Of a DNA stretch of 16,578 bases, positions 1-8,278 are shown in pieces. Position numbers and translations under genes: made by a program. The notes beneath the pieces were generated by a model, which made no database searches, was not told the origin of the DNA, and saw only the letters and a list, made by a program, of their open reading frames with translations. This stretch comes from an uncultured Treponema sp. (GTDB lineage: Bacteria; Spirochaetota; Spirochaetia; Treponematales; Treponemataceae), in assembly GCA_937900125.1 (NCBI GenBank), contig CALCEK010000198.1:1-16578 (forward strand), in the 5' to 3' direction. Within the stretch, counting starts at the first letter, position 1. The number at the start of each line of letters is the position of its first letter.

Positions 1-170
1 GGATTTTTACAAGCGGTTCTATTGAAACTTTTGCGATTGTGCTTACAATAGGTCTTATTTCTGGACTTTATTCGTCTTTGTTTATTAGTTCTTCATTTAT
101 TTCGTTTATGCGCAGAAATTGGCAGGGTGACAAAAAAGCTGTTGCGCACAGACGCGGTGTAGAAGTTTAA
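1..170 (+). CDS. secF: SecF C-terminus, Sec translocase accessory subunit (partial)
   Basis: Only the last 55 codons are inside the window; the frame starts at base 3 and stops with TAA at 168-170. The visible protein is a final transmembrane helix (FAIVLTIGLISGLYSSLFIS) followed by a short basic cytoplasmic tail. The GxxSGxYSSxFI pattern is characteristic of the last membrane helix of SecF, the partner of SecD that uses the proton gradient to help pull exported proteins across the inner membrane. SecD would be expected just upstream, outside the window. The identification rests on this one helix, so SecD or a fused SecDF cannot be fully excluded, but the short charged tail and the stop soon after the helix suit SecF. 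Confidence 0.85.
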   Translation, partial: IFTSGSIETFAIVLTIGLISGLYSSLFISSSFISFMRRNWQGDKKAVAHRRGVEV

Positions 171-194
171 AACTCGAAAATCTGTTCGGGAGGG

Positions 195-234
195 TGGCTG
201 TCTTGCATTAATTTGTGAGGCAGCCAATTTTTTT
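195..234 (+). terminator. Terminator-like hairpin after secF, abutting ispH
   Basis: Arms TGGCTGTC (195-202) and GGCAGCCA (219-226) form an 8-bp stem with one G.U pair, closing a 16-base loop. Seven T residues (228-234) follow and run directly into the ispH ATG at 235. The form is that of an intrinsic terminator for secF, but it leaves no room for an ispH promoter or normal ribosome site downstream of it. Confidence 0.65.
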
Positions 235-1122
235 ATGGAAGTGATTCGTGCAAAAGTTTTAGGATTTTGTATGGGAGTGCGCAGGGCTGTAAAATTAGCT
301 GAAAATACTCTTAAAACAAATGGAAATTCTGCTGATTTATACACACTAGGCCCTTTGATACACAACGAAACTGTCCTAAAACAATTATCTGAAAATGGTC
401 TTAAAATATTAGATTCCGATTCTGATTTTGAAACAAAAAAAAATGCCTGTGTTATAATTAGGGCGCATGGAACAACACCGAATGTTTTAAGAAAACTTTC
501 AGAAAATTCCATAAAAATTATAGATGCAACTTGCCCGCGTGTACAATTAAGTCAAAAACGTGTTTCGGATGCGGCTTTGGGCGGAACACAAATTATAATT
601 GCTGGCGATAAAAATCACGGCGAAGTAGTTAGTTTGAGCGGTTTTGCGGAAAAAGGCGGAAATTCAGTTTGCGTTGTGCAAAATTCATTGGAAGCAGAAA
701 AAATTTTTGTGCAAAAAAAAGCACTTTTGATTGCACAAACAACTTTTAGCTTAAGCGAATTTGAAAAGATTGAAAAAATCTTAAAACAAAAAAATCCAAA
801 TCTTCAAGTGTTTAATTCAATTTGTAATGCAACGCGCGACCGCCAAAGCGCACTTTGCGAATTGCGTGGCAAAGCTGACGGAATCCTTGTTGTAGGCGGA
901 AAAAACTCCGCAAACACAAAACGTTTGTATGAAACAGCCTGTTCAATTTGCAAAAAAACGGCATTAATCGAAACAGAATCAGAAATCCCCGATGATTTTT
1001 TCCTTTTAAATCGCGTTGGACTAACCGCTGGCGCAAGTACCCCTGATGACGTTATCAATTCAGTTGAAAATCGGCTTTTAGAAAAATCGGCTTCCAAAAA
1101 TCCTGCCCGTACACTTGACTAA
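235..1122 (+). CDS. ispH: 4-hydroxy-3-methylbut-2-enyl diphosphate reductase (IspH/LytB)
   Basis: IspH is the last enzyme of the DOXP/MEP isoprenoid pathway. It reduces HMBPP to IPP and DMAPP with a [4Fe-4S] cluster in the cytosol. The 295 residues match the usual length. The N-terminal signature GFCMGVRRAV supplies cluster cysteine C12; the other two are C100 (DATCP) and C197 (SICNAT). Substrate-site residues are visible: H43 (LIHNE), H78 (RAHGT), E130 (KNHGE), the AQTT stretch at 167-170, and KNSANTKRL at 223-231. The ATG at 235 is chosen because the family begins this close to the GFCxGV motif. No good Shine-Dalgarno precedes it; the nearest purine run (215-220) lies inside a hairpin. It sits 53 bases before the MMPL-like gene, probably in one transcript. 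Confidence 0.95.
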   Translation: MEVIRAKVLGFCMGVRRAVKLAENTLKTNGNSADLYTLGPLIHNETVLKQLSENGLKILDSDSDFETKKNACVIIRAHGTTPNVLRKLSENSIKIIDATCPRVQLSQKRVSDAALGGTQIIIAGDKNHGEVVSLSGFAEKGGNSVCVVQNSLEAEKIFVQKKALLIAQTTFSLSEFEKIEKILKQKNPNLQVFNSICNATRDRQSALCELRGKADGILVVGGKNSANTKRLYETACSICKKTALIETESEIPDDFFLLNRVGLTAGASTPDDVINSVENRLLEKSASKNPARTLD

Positions 1123-1175
1123 GCATTTTGCGGTGAGTAAAATCGATTTGCGGGCTAAAATAAGGAGTTTTTTAG

Positions 1176-3593
1176 ATGGGTAAGATTTCATCTCGGCTTG
1201 AAAAGATTCAGAATAAGCATTATTTTGCGGCATTTTCTGTTTTTCACGCGCTTGTTGTTTTGGTATTTCTAATTTCTTTTTTTGTAAATCCAAAACGAAT
1301 CGGCATAGATGCAAATCTTATGAATATGCTTCCTGCGTCTTTTGAGCAAAAGGCTGTCGGTAAAGCCGATGAACTTTTGACTGACGGCAGGGCGAATCAC
1401 GTGTATATTCTTGTTACAAATCCTGATTTTTCTGTTGCGCGTGAAGTTGCGGTTCAAGTTTACGATGAGTTAAATGAAAAATTCCCTTCAAAGTTTAAAT
1501 CAATTTCTTTGTATTCTGAACTTTCTGCTACGGACGATATTTTGGATTTTATTTACAAATATCGCTGGAATCTTTTGGATGACAAAACCGCCACTGACAT
1601 TTTAAACGGTGGCGCGGAAGCTTTTGCAGAAAATTCGCTTATGCAAATATATTCGGGCTGGAATGTTAGCGGTTTAGATAGAATTGAAGACGACCCGTTT
1701 ATGCTTACAGAATATGGAATTAACCGATTTTTGCAAAGTGTACAGCAATCTGGAACTGCAATGAGTTTAAAAGATGGTGTTCTTGCATCTTTTGTAAATG
1801 ATTTGTGGTACGTTATGATTTCTGCTGAATTGAGCGAGGAAGGAGCGCAACTTGCAAGCAAAGAAAACGGAATCGCAAAAATTTACAGTGTTTGTGAGCC
1901 TTTAGAAAAAGACGGAGTTCGTTTTGTTTATCAAGGAACACCATATCATAGCTACAAAAATTCAAGTGAAGCGTCAACCGAAATTACAACAATTTCTTCA
2001 ATTTCTATGATTGCGGTTATTATCATTTTATTTTTTGTTTTTAAAAGCCCCATTCCGATAGTCGCTTCCATAGGCACAATTTTAATTTCTATTCTTACGG
2101 CTTTTCTTTCTTGTTTGGTGATTTTTGGGAATGTTCACATTTTGACACTCGTTTTTGGCACATCGCTCATTGGCTCTTGTATAGATTACAGTTTGCACTT
2201 TTTTATCAACTGGAAAGCAAACGCAAAATTGAATTCGGGAAAACAGATTCGCTCGTCAATGCTTCGCGGATTGAGTCTTTCGCTAATTTCTACGGTATTG
2301 TGTTTTGGAATCCTACTTTTTGCCCCATATACGCTTTTAAAACAGATGGCGACTTTTTCAATATTCGGCTTAGTTTCATCGTATATGACGGTTATCTGCA
2401 TTTATCCATTTATTCCGCTGCCAAAAGAATCTAGCAGAAGTTTGCGCCTTATGCGATTTTTAAAAATCCCCGACTGGTACAACCGAAAACTTGTTGGAAG
2501 AATTGCGGTTACAACTTTGTTTTTAATTCCAATTGTCCTTTTTGCAATTTTCCACAAAAATGTTGGGATTGAAAACGACTTAAATAAATTGTATTCAATG
2601 GAAGGAAGACAACTTGCGGACGAAATTGAAGCTGGCGAAATTTTGCAATACAATCCGTCGGGATGGTTTATAATTCGCGGGGACACAGAAGCAGATGTCC
2701 TTTCAAAAGAAGAAAATTTGGCTGACACTATAAAAACTTATAGTAAACAAAATCAGCAAAATGCTTCATATCTTGCGTCTACGCTATTTGTTCCATCGCT
2801 CGCAGCGCAAAAAAAATCCAAAGCCGCAAGCGAAAAACTTTTAGCTCTTGCTGAATCGCAGTATGAGGCAATCGGTTTAGAAAGCGACGATGCCGCAGAT
2901 TTACGCGCAATGTTTGCAGAAAGCAAAGACGATTTTATTTCATTTGAAAAAAACACAGTGCCAGATTTCTTTTCTGATTTGATTTCTGACGTGTGGCTTG
3001 GAAAAATTGACGAAAGCTACTATTCCGTTTTAGTTCCTTCTGTAACAATGGATTTAAATGTTTTCCGCGAATTTGCGGACGAAAGCAATGACATTTTTTA
3101 TGTTAGCAAAATTGAAGATACTAATGTGGATTTAGACAAATTGACAAAAATGATTTTGATACTTTTTGGTTCAGCATATATTGTTATTTTTGTAATTTTA
3201 AAATTCTTTTATTCAACAAAACAGTCATTTAAAATAATTTCAATTCCGCTGTTGATTTTGCTGACTGTAGCCGCTGTTTTTGCCGCCGCAAACATAAAAC
3301 TTGAATTCTTTTCAATCACGGGCATAATCCTCGTTTTTGGGCTTGGTTTGGACTACATTATTTATATGATGGAAAACGAAAAAAATCCCAAAAATTCAGA
3401 CGATTCTGTGCTTGAACCATTTGCAATTTTGCTTTCATTTATAACGACAATTATTTCTTTTGGCGCACTTTCTTTGAGCAATTTTGCACCTGTTCACTTG
3501 ATTGGACTTTCAATTTTTATAGGATTGATTGTTGCCTATTTTAGCTCCGTGTTTTACAGCAGAAATTCTCCAGAACTCGATTCCGAAAAATAA
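1176..3593 (+). CDS. RND/MMPL-family inner-membrane transporter, two-fold repeat
   Basis: An 805-residue inner-membrane protein with the duplicated RND/MMPL plan. Each half has one membrane helix (about 18-37 and 443-460), a large non-cytoplasmic domain (about 40-270 and 461-655), then a helix bundle (about 274-415 and 657-793). The fourth-helix motif with a conserved acidic residue occurs in both halves: GSCIDYSLHFF with D337 and GLGLDYIIYM with D726. In RND proteins this region couples to the proton gradient. The family exports lipids, hopanoids or other hydrophobic molecules; the substrate here cannot be read from sequence. The start is supported by AAGGAG at 1162-1167, eight bases before the ATG. 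It follows ispH by 53 bases, so an isoprenoid-linked lipid substrate is possible but only inferred. No clear terminator follows. Confidence 0.85.
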   Translation: MGKISSRLEKIQNKHYFAAFSVFHALVVLVFLISFFVNPKRIGIDANLMNMLPASFEQKAVGKADELLTDGRANHVYILVTNPDFSVAREVAVQVYDELNEKFPSKFKSISLYSELSATDDILDFIYKYRWNLLDDKTATDILNGGAEAFAENSLMQIYSGWNVSGLDRIEDDPFMLTEYGINRFLQSVQQSGTAMSLKDGVLASFVNDLWYVMISAELSEEGAQLASKENGIAKIYSVCEPLEKDGVRFVYQGTPYHSYKNSSEASTEITTISSISMIAVIIILFFVFKSPIPIVASIGTILISILTAFLSCLVIFGNVHILTLVFGTSLIGSCIDYSLHFFINWKANAKLNSGKQIRSSMLRGLSLSLISTVLCFGILLFAPYTLLKQMATFSIFGLVSSYMTVICIYPFIPLPKESSRSLRLMRFLKIPDWYNRKLVGRIAVTTLFLIPIVLFAIFHKNVGIENDLNKLYSMEGRQLADEIEAGEILQYNPSGWFIIRGDTEADVLSKEENLADTIKTYSKQNQQNASYLASTLFVPSLAAQKKSKAASEKLLALAESQYEAIGLESDDAADLRAMFAESKDDFISFEKNTVPDFFSDLISDVWLGKIDESYYSVLVPSVTMDLNVFREFADESNDIFYVSKIEDTNVDLDKLTKMILILFGSAYIVIFVILKFFYSTKQSFKIISIPLLILLTVAAVFAAANIKLEFFSITGIILVFGLGLDYIIYMMENEKNPKNSDDSVLEPFAILLSFITTIISFGALSLSNFAPVHLIGLSIFIGLIVAYFSSVFYSRNSPELDSEK

Positions 3594-3705
3594 AAGATGG
3601 TTCGCGGGCGAAGTCTATCGCTCAACATAACGTGGCGGCAGGAACACACAACAATGTTGTTAGAAAAATTAAGTCTTTTTTAAGAAAATCAACCTAAAAA
3701 TTACA
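3594..3705. other. Intergenic stretch with no gene seen
   Basis: This is the first third of the 333-base gap before the barrel gene. I see no coding frame and no convincing terminator for the MMPL-like gene. The only symmetry is a small ACAAC-AAT-GTTGT inverted repeat near 3649-3661, too weak to name. Confidence 0.4.
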
Positions 3706-3734
3706 TTGAATTAAGCCGATATTTCCGATATAGT
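3706..3734 (+). promoter_or_regulatory. Sigma-70 type promoter for the barrel/OmpA operon
   Basis: A -35 box TTGAAT (3706-3711) and a -10 box TATAGT (3729-3734) are separated by exactly 17 bases. Transcription would start near 3741, giving a leader of about 185 bases before the ATG at 3927, unusually long and rich in inverted repeats. Confidence 0.6.
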
Positions 3735-3737
3735 AAA

Positions 3738-3894
3738 TTTGTTCGGATTTTTCGGACAAAAGTGTTTTAAGGGAATCTCTAAAAATTGCTATTTTTAGAG
3801 GTAGTGGTATCTCGAAAAAATTATCTAAAACGAGTTTTTCGAGATGCCCTAAAGCAATTTTATCCGTTAATTCTCGGAGTGGGAGAACTAGCGG
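3738..3894 (+). promoter_or_regulatory. Structured 5' leader with hairpins and a possible three-way junction
   Basis: Several perfect or near-perfect stems follow each other. TTTGTTCG (3738-3745) pairs with CGGACAAA (3753-3760). CTCTAAAAAT (3777-3786) pairs with ATTTTTAGAG (3791-3800) around a TGCT loop. ATCTCGAAAAA (3809-3819) pairs with TTTTTCGAGAT (3835-3845) around 15 bases. TTTAAGGG (3766-3773) can pair with CCCTAAA (3847-3853) with one bulged A, closing the previous two stems into a three-way junction. CCGTTAATTCTC (3864-3875) pairs with GAGAACTAGCGG (3883-3894) with one mismatch and one G.U. I recognise no known riboswitch. It could be a cis-regulatory RNA or a palindromic repeat inserted in the leader. 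Confidence 0.55.
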
Positions 3895-3902
3895 AAAAAT
3901 CT

Positions 3903-3922
3903 GTATAAAGGGGGGAATATAC
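3903..3922 (+). promoter_or_regulatory. Ribosome binding site displayed in a small hairpin loop
   Basis: GTATA (3903-3907) can pair with TATAC (3918-3922), leaving the purine run AAGGGGGGAA in the loop. The G-run (3910-3915) is the only Shine-Dalgarno candidate for the ATG at 3927, 11 bases downstream. The stem is short and AT-rich, so it would melt easily. Confidence 0.4.
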
Positions 3923-3926
3923 TTCT

Positions 3927-4997
3927 ATGAAAAAATTGCTTGTTGGTGCAGCTCTTTTTTGTGCTGCAATTTTTGCATTTGCGTACAATCCGCCGTTTAA
4001 TGGCGAAGATTTGTATCGTTTAACAAATCCAGATTTGCTTTCTTCAACTTCGGCAAGCGGAGGACCGATTTTTTCCGTTATTCCAGCGTCAATCACGTTA
4101 AACCCGTCTTTGTTAGCGTGGGAACAACGAACGATTGTGAACCTTAGTTACACTGGCTTAATAGACGCAAGCGAGCGTAATACAAGCGATTCAAAATACG
4201 GTCAGGGATTTCAAGTGGGGCTTGCAATTCCTACAAAGTTGATGGTTTTTTCTGGAACAGTGCAGGGCGTGTTTTCAAGATTGCCTGGACTTGACGCGGG
4301 AAATTCCCTTGTGCTTCATTTGGGAGCTTCAAAAGATGTTACAGAACGCCTTTTATTCGGAATGAATATTTATGGCGGTTATTATTTTGACGGCACTGGC
4401 GGAAACGATTTTACCGTTGGAGCTGACCTTGGCGCGTTGTATCAATTTGACGATATGGGATTTTTAAAAAGTCCGCGCTTGGGAGTTGCCATTTTGAACA
4501 TGGGAAAACCGCTTGTAAATAGCAATATTAAAGTTTTAGGAATCAACGGAACGGCAGAAAATGTGTCTTTCCCTGCAATTTTTACACCGAGCGTTTCTTT
4601 TGCAGCCACTTTGTTTGAAATTCAGGATTTTAAAGGCGGATTTAGTGCTGATCTTTCGTTCCCGACTTTCCAAAATGTTGCGTTTGCAACCGCATTTGGT
4701 TTTGCCTACAAAGATATTGTTAATTTGAACATCGGTTGGAACGTAAACTTGCGCGAACTTATCAATAAATCGATTGTAAACTGGCCAAGCGTTGGTCTTT
4801 CCTTTAAATTTTCAATCACATCGGCAACAATCGCAAAAGCCAGCAACGATTGGGAAAAGAGCGAAATTCGCCCTTCACTTGCGTGGCAAAATCTTAACGG
4901 TGGAATTCAAGCAATCAGCGCGGGCGTAACAATGGATTTAGGAATGAGAGACACAACGCCGCCCGAAATTATTTTGTGGGACGGAGAGGAGGAGTAA
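3927..4997 (+). CDS. Exported protein, probable outer-membrane beta-barrel (PorV/FadL-like style)
   Basis: A 356-residue protein with a clear signal peptide: MKK, a hydrophobic core, then AFA19|Y20. No Cys follows the cleavage site, so it is not a lipoprotein. The mature part consists of alternating polar/hydrophobic strands rich in Gly and aromatics, as in outer-membrane barrels (for example around residues 125-160 and 245-300). The N-terminal region with ...SITLNPSLLAW resembles the NPA-type hatch region of FadL/PorV-like proteins, including the treponemal UPF0164 group; this resemblance is by eye and not secure. Its stop is followed after one base by the ATG of the Ig/OmpA protein, whose ribosome site lies inside the last codons here, so the two are translationally coupled and probably act together. 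It could also be a periplasmic beta-rich protein. Confidence 0.6.
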   Translation: MKKLLVGAALFCAAIFAFAYNPPFNGEDLYRLTNPDLLSSTSASGGPIFSVIPASITLNPSLLAWEQRTIVNLSYTGLIDASERNTSDSKYGQGFQVGLAIPTKLMVFSGTVQGVFSRLPGLDAGNSLVLHLGASKDVTERLLFGMNIYGGYYFDGTGGNDFTVGADLGALYQFDDMGFLKSPRLGVAILNMGKPLVNSNIKVLGINGTAENVSFPAIFTPSVSFAATLFEIQDFKGGFSADLSFPTFQNVAFATAFGFAYKDIVNLNIGWNVNLRELINKSIVNWPSVGLSFKFSITSATIAKASNDWEKSEIRPSLAWQNLNGGIQAISAGVTMDLGMRDTTPPEIILWDGEEE

Positions 4998-4998
4998 A

Positions 4999-7900
4999 AT
5001 GAAAAAAATTACAAAAGTATTAGCTCTTTCAACCGTTTTTTGCGCAAATGCGCTTTTTGCAGAAAAAGCTCCCGTTTATATTTCTCCAAATAACGATGGT
5101 ATAAAAGATACATTGGAAGTTCCGCTTCAGGTAAAAGAAAAACGCTATGTTATGGAATGGGCGTTTATTATCACTGATGAAGAAGGAAATGTTGTTAGAA
5201 CAATCGGGAACAAGGAAAAACGTCCCGATAAATTTACATTTATTACCTTTTTTAAGTCGTTGTTTAAGCCAAAAACGGGCGTTACAATTCCGTCCACACT
5301 CACGTGGAATGGAATTTGCGATGATGGCTCGGTTGCCCAAGACGGATTGTATTATTATCAGTTTACCGCAAGCGATGATAATGGGAATACGGCGCAATCT
5401 TCAAAATTGAAAGTGATTGTTGATAACACCGCGCCTGTTGTGGAAATTGCGGAATTAAGCGATTCTCAGAAAAATTTTGGTGAGGGCGACAAATCAGTTT
5501 TGGTGATTGACCAAAAAGGTTCCTCTGAAACTTTGTGGACTGCTTCTATTACAGATGGCGCAGGAAAATCCGTACATTCGTATAGGTGGGAAAAATCTGA
5601 GCCACTTTTGCTTATGTGGGACGGAACTGATGATTCTGGAACGCCTGTACCAGATGGCGTATATTCGTATAGTATTACTTCAACTGATGAAGCGGGAAAT
5701 GTTGCCGAAAAAGCGGGTGTAAACAATATTATTTTTTCTGCTGAAAAACCAGTCGTTAGTATAGCTATTAACGGGTCAAAATATTTTTCACCAGAAACAA
5801 AAAGTCCTTTGTCCACAATCGCCTTTGATGTTTCCATTCCTTCGCCAAAGTCCGCCGTATCCGCTCTCGTAAAATGGGCTGTAGAAATAACGGACAAAAA
5901 TGGTAAGAATGTGTACAAAAGCTATTCAGGCGAGTCCGATTCTCCTTCATCAATCATTTTTGACGGAAAAGATTCAAACGGAACTTTGCTCCCCGATGGC
6001 GAATACGTTGCACGGGTAACAGCGCGTTATTTGAACGGCTATGAACCCGCCCCTTTAACATCCCCCGTTTTTGTTCTCGACACAAAAGCCCCAGAGGCAA
6101 GTGTTAGCGTTTCTGAAAAAGTGTTTAACGCTTCGGACGCGCTTGTTATTTCGCAAAAACAAACTTCCGTTGAACCCGCATACACGGGGGCTAAAAATTG
6201 GACTGCAAAAATCGTTGACCAAAATGGAAGAGCTGTACGTCAGTATAGTTTTGGGTCAGCCTTGCCACAGTCAATTTCTTGGAATGGCACGGACGACTCT
6301 GGAACTCTTGCGCCAGATGGTGAATATCATTATGAACTTGTGGTTTCTGAACTTGCGGGAAACATTAAAACTGTTAATTCCGAAAAATTCGCGCTTGACA
6401 CTAGCAAAACCGAGCTTCTTTTAAGTGCGAGTCCTGATGAATTTTCTCCAAATGGGGATGGGATTCAGGATATTTTAACCTTTAAGCCTGTTGCAAAAGC
6501 TTCTAGCGGAATTGAAGCCTACACGCTTGAAATTTTGGATTCCAACGGAAAAACAGTCCGCTCATTTAAAGGACAAAATTCGCTTCCTGCTTCAATTTCT
6601 TGGGACGGAAAAAATGACAAAGGCTCGGTTGTTGCAGACGGAACTTATTCTGCCCGCTTAGAAACTGTTGCAAATAGTGGCGACAGTGCGGAAACAAAAT
6701 CGGCAAACTTTACGGTTGACACCCAAGCTCCAGAAATTGCAGCTCTTACAAATTACAATGTTTTTTCTCCAGATGGAATAAGCTCTAAGCAAGAAATTCC
6801 TGTTAGCGTTACAAAAAGTTCTTCTGAAAACAAATGGACGGCAAGCGTTGTAAATAGCAGTGGCAAAACAATAAAAACTTTTGCATGGGAAAACGGCTCA
6901 ATTCCGAATTTTGCATGGAACGGCACAGACGATAATGGAAACAAAGTTGCAAATGGAACGTATTCTATCGTTTTGTCCGCGCAAGATGCTGCAGGAAACA
7001 AAACAAGCCAAACTTTGCAAAACATTACCGTTGACGACCGCGAAACAAAAGCTTACATTACAACCGCACTTACGGGAATTTCTCCAAATGGAGACGGCGT
7101 AAAAGAAAGTCAGGTGTTTTCAATTAAAACTGCTTTAAATGAAGGAATTTCTGCTTGGTCATTTGATGTAGTTGATTCAAACGAAAAAACTGTAAAATCA
7201 TGGAATTCTGCCGATGGAAATTTGCTTGTTCCAGAAACACTTGAATGGAATGGTAAACTTTCTGACGGAAATGTGGCAGAAGGAACTTTCTTTGGCAAAT
7301 TGCACATTGATTATGAAAAAGGAAATGTTGTTGACGCAAATTCTTCAACATTCATTTGTTCGGCAACGCCACCGCAATTTGACATTATTACAAGCCCCAC
7401 TTACTTTAGCCCAGATAACGATGGAAATGACGATGAATTGTTTATCACATTGAATCGAAAGAATCAGCTTGTGCAAATTCAAAATTGGTCATTTACAATC
7501 AAAGACCGCAATAATAATGATTTCTGGAAGACGAGCGGAAAATCTTCAATTTCAGAACAAATTATTTGGGACGGCCGCGGTTCTAATGGCGAAACAGTAC
7601 AATCTGCCGAAGATTACCCCTATGAATTTACTGTTACCGATGAACTTGGAATGTCAAATACTTACACGGGCAAAATCAGCATAGATGTGCTTGTTGTTCG
7701 AGATGGAAATAAACTTAAAATGCAAGTTCCTTCTATTATATTCAGAAGCGACAATGCAGACTTTGGGCTTACTGGCGAAAAGGACAAAAACGGCAAAACT
7801 ATAGCGCGTGGAATTACACCTGAGCAAAAGGCAAATAACGAGCGCGTTTTGCGCAGAATTGCGGAAATCCTCAAAAAGTTTGGGGATTACAAAGTTGTTA

Positions 7901-8154
7901 TCGTGGGACACGCAAATCGCCTAACCGATAATCCGCTTGAAGAAACGGAAGATAATCCTTCTAACTGGGGACCTGCGCTTATTCCGCTTTCAAAAGCTCG
8001 CGCCGAATATGTGCGAACTGTTTTGCGAAGTTACGGAATTTCGGGCGATAGACTTTCTGTTGACGGAAAAGGTGGCACTGAACCGATTGCTAATCCAAAA
8101 GACCGCAGTGCTAACTGGAAAAACCGCCGCGTAGAATTTATTTTGGAAAAGTAA
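4999..8154 (+). CDS. Exported protein with ~8 FlgD/Ig-like repeats and an OmpA-type peptidoglycan-binding C-terminus
   Basis: A 1051-residue protein. The signal peptide ends near A21 (ALFA|E). Residues about 25-895 hold eight Ig-like FlgD-type units marked by a W-N/D-G turn at W103, W207, F321, W428, W535, W640, W750 and W857, spaced 104-114 residues, usually followed by DDxG...DGxYxY and D-x-AGN. Acidic SPNGDG-type turns (29-34, 483-488, 695-700, 804-809) resemble calcium-binding or gliding-motility-associated domain starts. The C-terminus (about 940-1051) is OmpA-like: VVIVGHAN, LSKARAEYV, GKGG and NRRVEFIL; it should bind peptidoglycan. R1001 of the LSxxRA motif is kept, but the Asp of GHTD is N973. 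The ribosome site GGAGGAGG lies in the end of the upstream gene. The protein has no barrel of its own, so the upstream barrel is the likely outer-membrane anchor (inference). Confidence 0.8.
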   Translation: MKKITKVLALSTVFCANALFAEKAPVYISPNNDGIKDTLEVPLQVKEKRYVMEWAFIITDEEGNVVRTIGNKEKRPDKFTFITFFKSLFKPKTGVTIPSTLTWNGICDDGSVAQDGLYYYQFTASDDNGNTAQSSKLKVIVDNTAPVVEIAELSDSQKNFGEGDKSVLVIDQKGSSETLWTASITDGAGKSVHSYRWEKSEPLLLMWDGTDDSGTPVPDGVYSYSITSTDEAGNVAEKAGVNNIIFSAEKPVVSIAINGSKYFSPETKSPLSTIAFDVSIPSPKSAVSALVKWAVEITDKNGKNVYKSYSGESDSPSSIIFDGKDSNGTLLPDGEYVARVTARYLNGYEPAPLTSPVFVLDTKAPEASVSVSEKVFNASDALVISQKQTSVEPAYTGAKNWTAKIVDQNGRAVRQYSFGSALPQSISWNGTDDSGTLAPDGEYHYELVVSELAGNIKTVNSEKFALDTSKTELLLSASPDEFSPNGDGIQDILTFKPVAKASSGIEAYTLEILDSNGKTVRSFKGQNSLPASISWDGKNDKGSVVADGTYSARLETVANSGDSAETKSANFTVDTQAPEIAALTNYNVFSPDGISSKQEIPVSVTKSSSENKWTASVVNSSGKTIKTFAWENGSIPNFAWNGTDDNGNKVANGTYSIVLSAQDAAGNKTSQTLQNITVDDRETKAYITTALTGISPNGDGVKESQVFSIKTALNEGISAWSFDVVDSNEKTVKSWNSADGNLLVPETLEWNGKLSDGNVAEGTFFGKLHIDYEKGNVVDANSSTFICSATPPQFDIITSPTYFSPDNDGNDDELFITLNRKNQLVQIQNWSFTIKDRNNNDFWKTSGKSSISEQIIWDGRGSNGETVQSAEDYPYEFTVTDELGMSNTYTGKISIDVLVVRDGNKLKMQVPSIIFRSDNADFGLTGEKDKNGKTIARGITPEQKANNERVLRRIAEILKKFGDYKVVIVGHANRLTDNPLEETEDNPSNWGPALIPLSKARAEYVRTVLRSYGISGDRLSVDGKGGTEPIANPKDRSANWKNRRVEFILEK

Positions 8155-8162
8155 AAAGTTTT

Positions 8163-8207
8163 GGGCATCTTTAAAAGTCCACAAAAGTGTCTTTATAGAG
8201 ATTGCCC
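8163..8207 (+). repeat. Imperfect palindrome with GGGCA/TGCCC ends
   Basis: GGGCATCTTTAAAAG (8163-8177) faces CTTTATAGAGATTGCCC (8191-8207), with CAC-AAAA-GTG in the centre. Pairing is imperfect. The ends resemble those of the leader element at 3771-3849 (GGGAATCTC...GAGATGCCC), so both may belong to one short interspersed family. Confidence 0.4.
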
Positions 8208-8224
8208 ACTTTAAAAAAGAGGAG

Positions 8225-8267
8225 AAGGTGGCACTTTGGGGAAAAATCCTTGAAGTGCCACTTTTTT
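8225..8267 (+). terminator. Intrinsic terminator after the Ig/OmpA gene
   Basis: AAGGTGGCACTT (8225-8236) pairs with AAGTGCCACTTT (8253-8264), 12 bp with one G.U. The T-run 8262-8267 overlaps the 3' arm. It ends only 11 bases before the glf ATG, so glf must be transcribed through it or start almost leaderless. Confidence 0.8.
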
Positions 8268-8278
8268 AAGGTTATTTT

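Noticed and set aside
3766..3853. Known riboswitch (for example TPP) in the leader
   Set aside because: No CUGAGA or other diagnostic core could be found; the shape alone is not evidence.
4999..7700. Regular repeats as a possible CRISPR array
   Set aside because: The repeat period is over 300 bases and at protein level only; these are Ig-like domain repeats.
5029..8134. Many long open frames on both strands inside the Ig/OmpA gene
   Set aside because: They are shadows of a repetitive real gene, without ribosome sites or recognisable domains.
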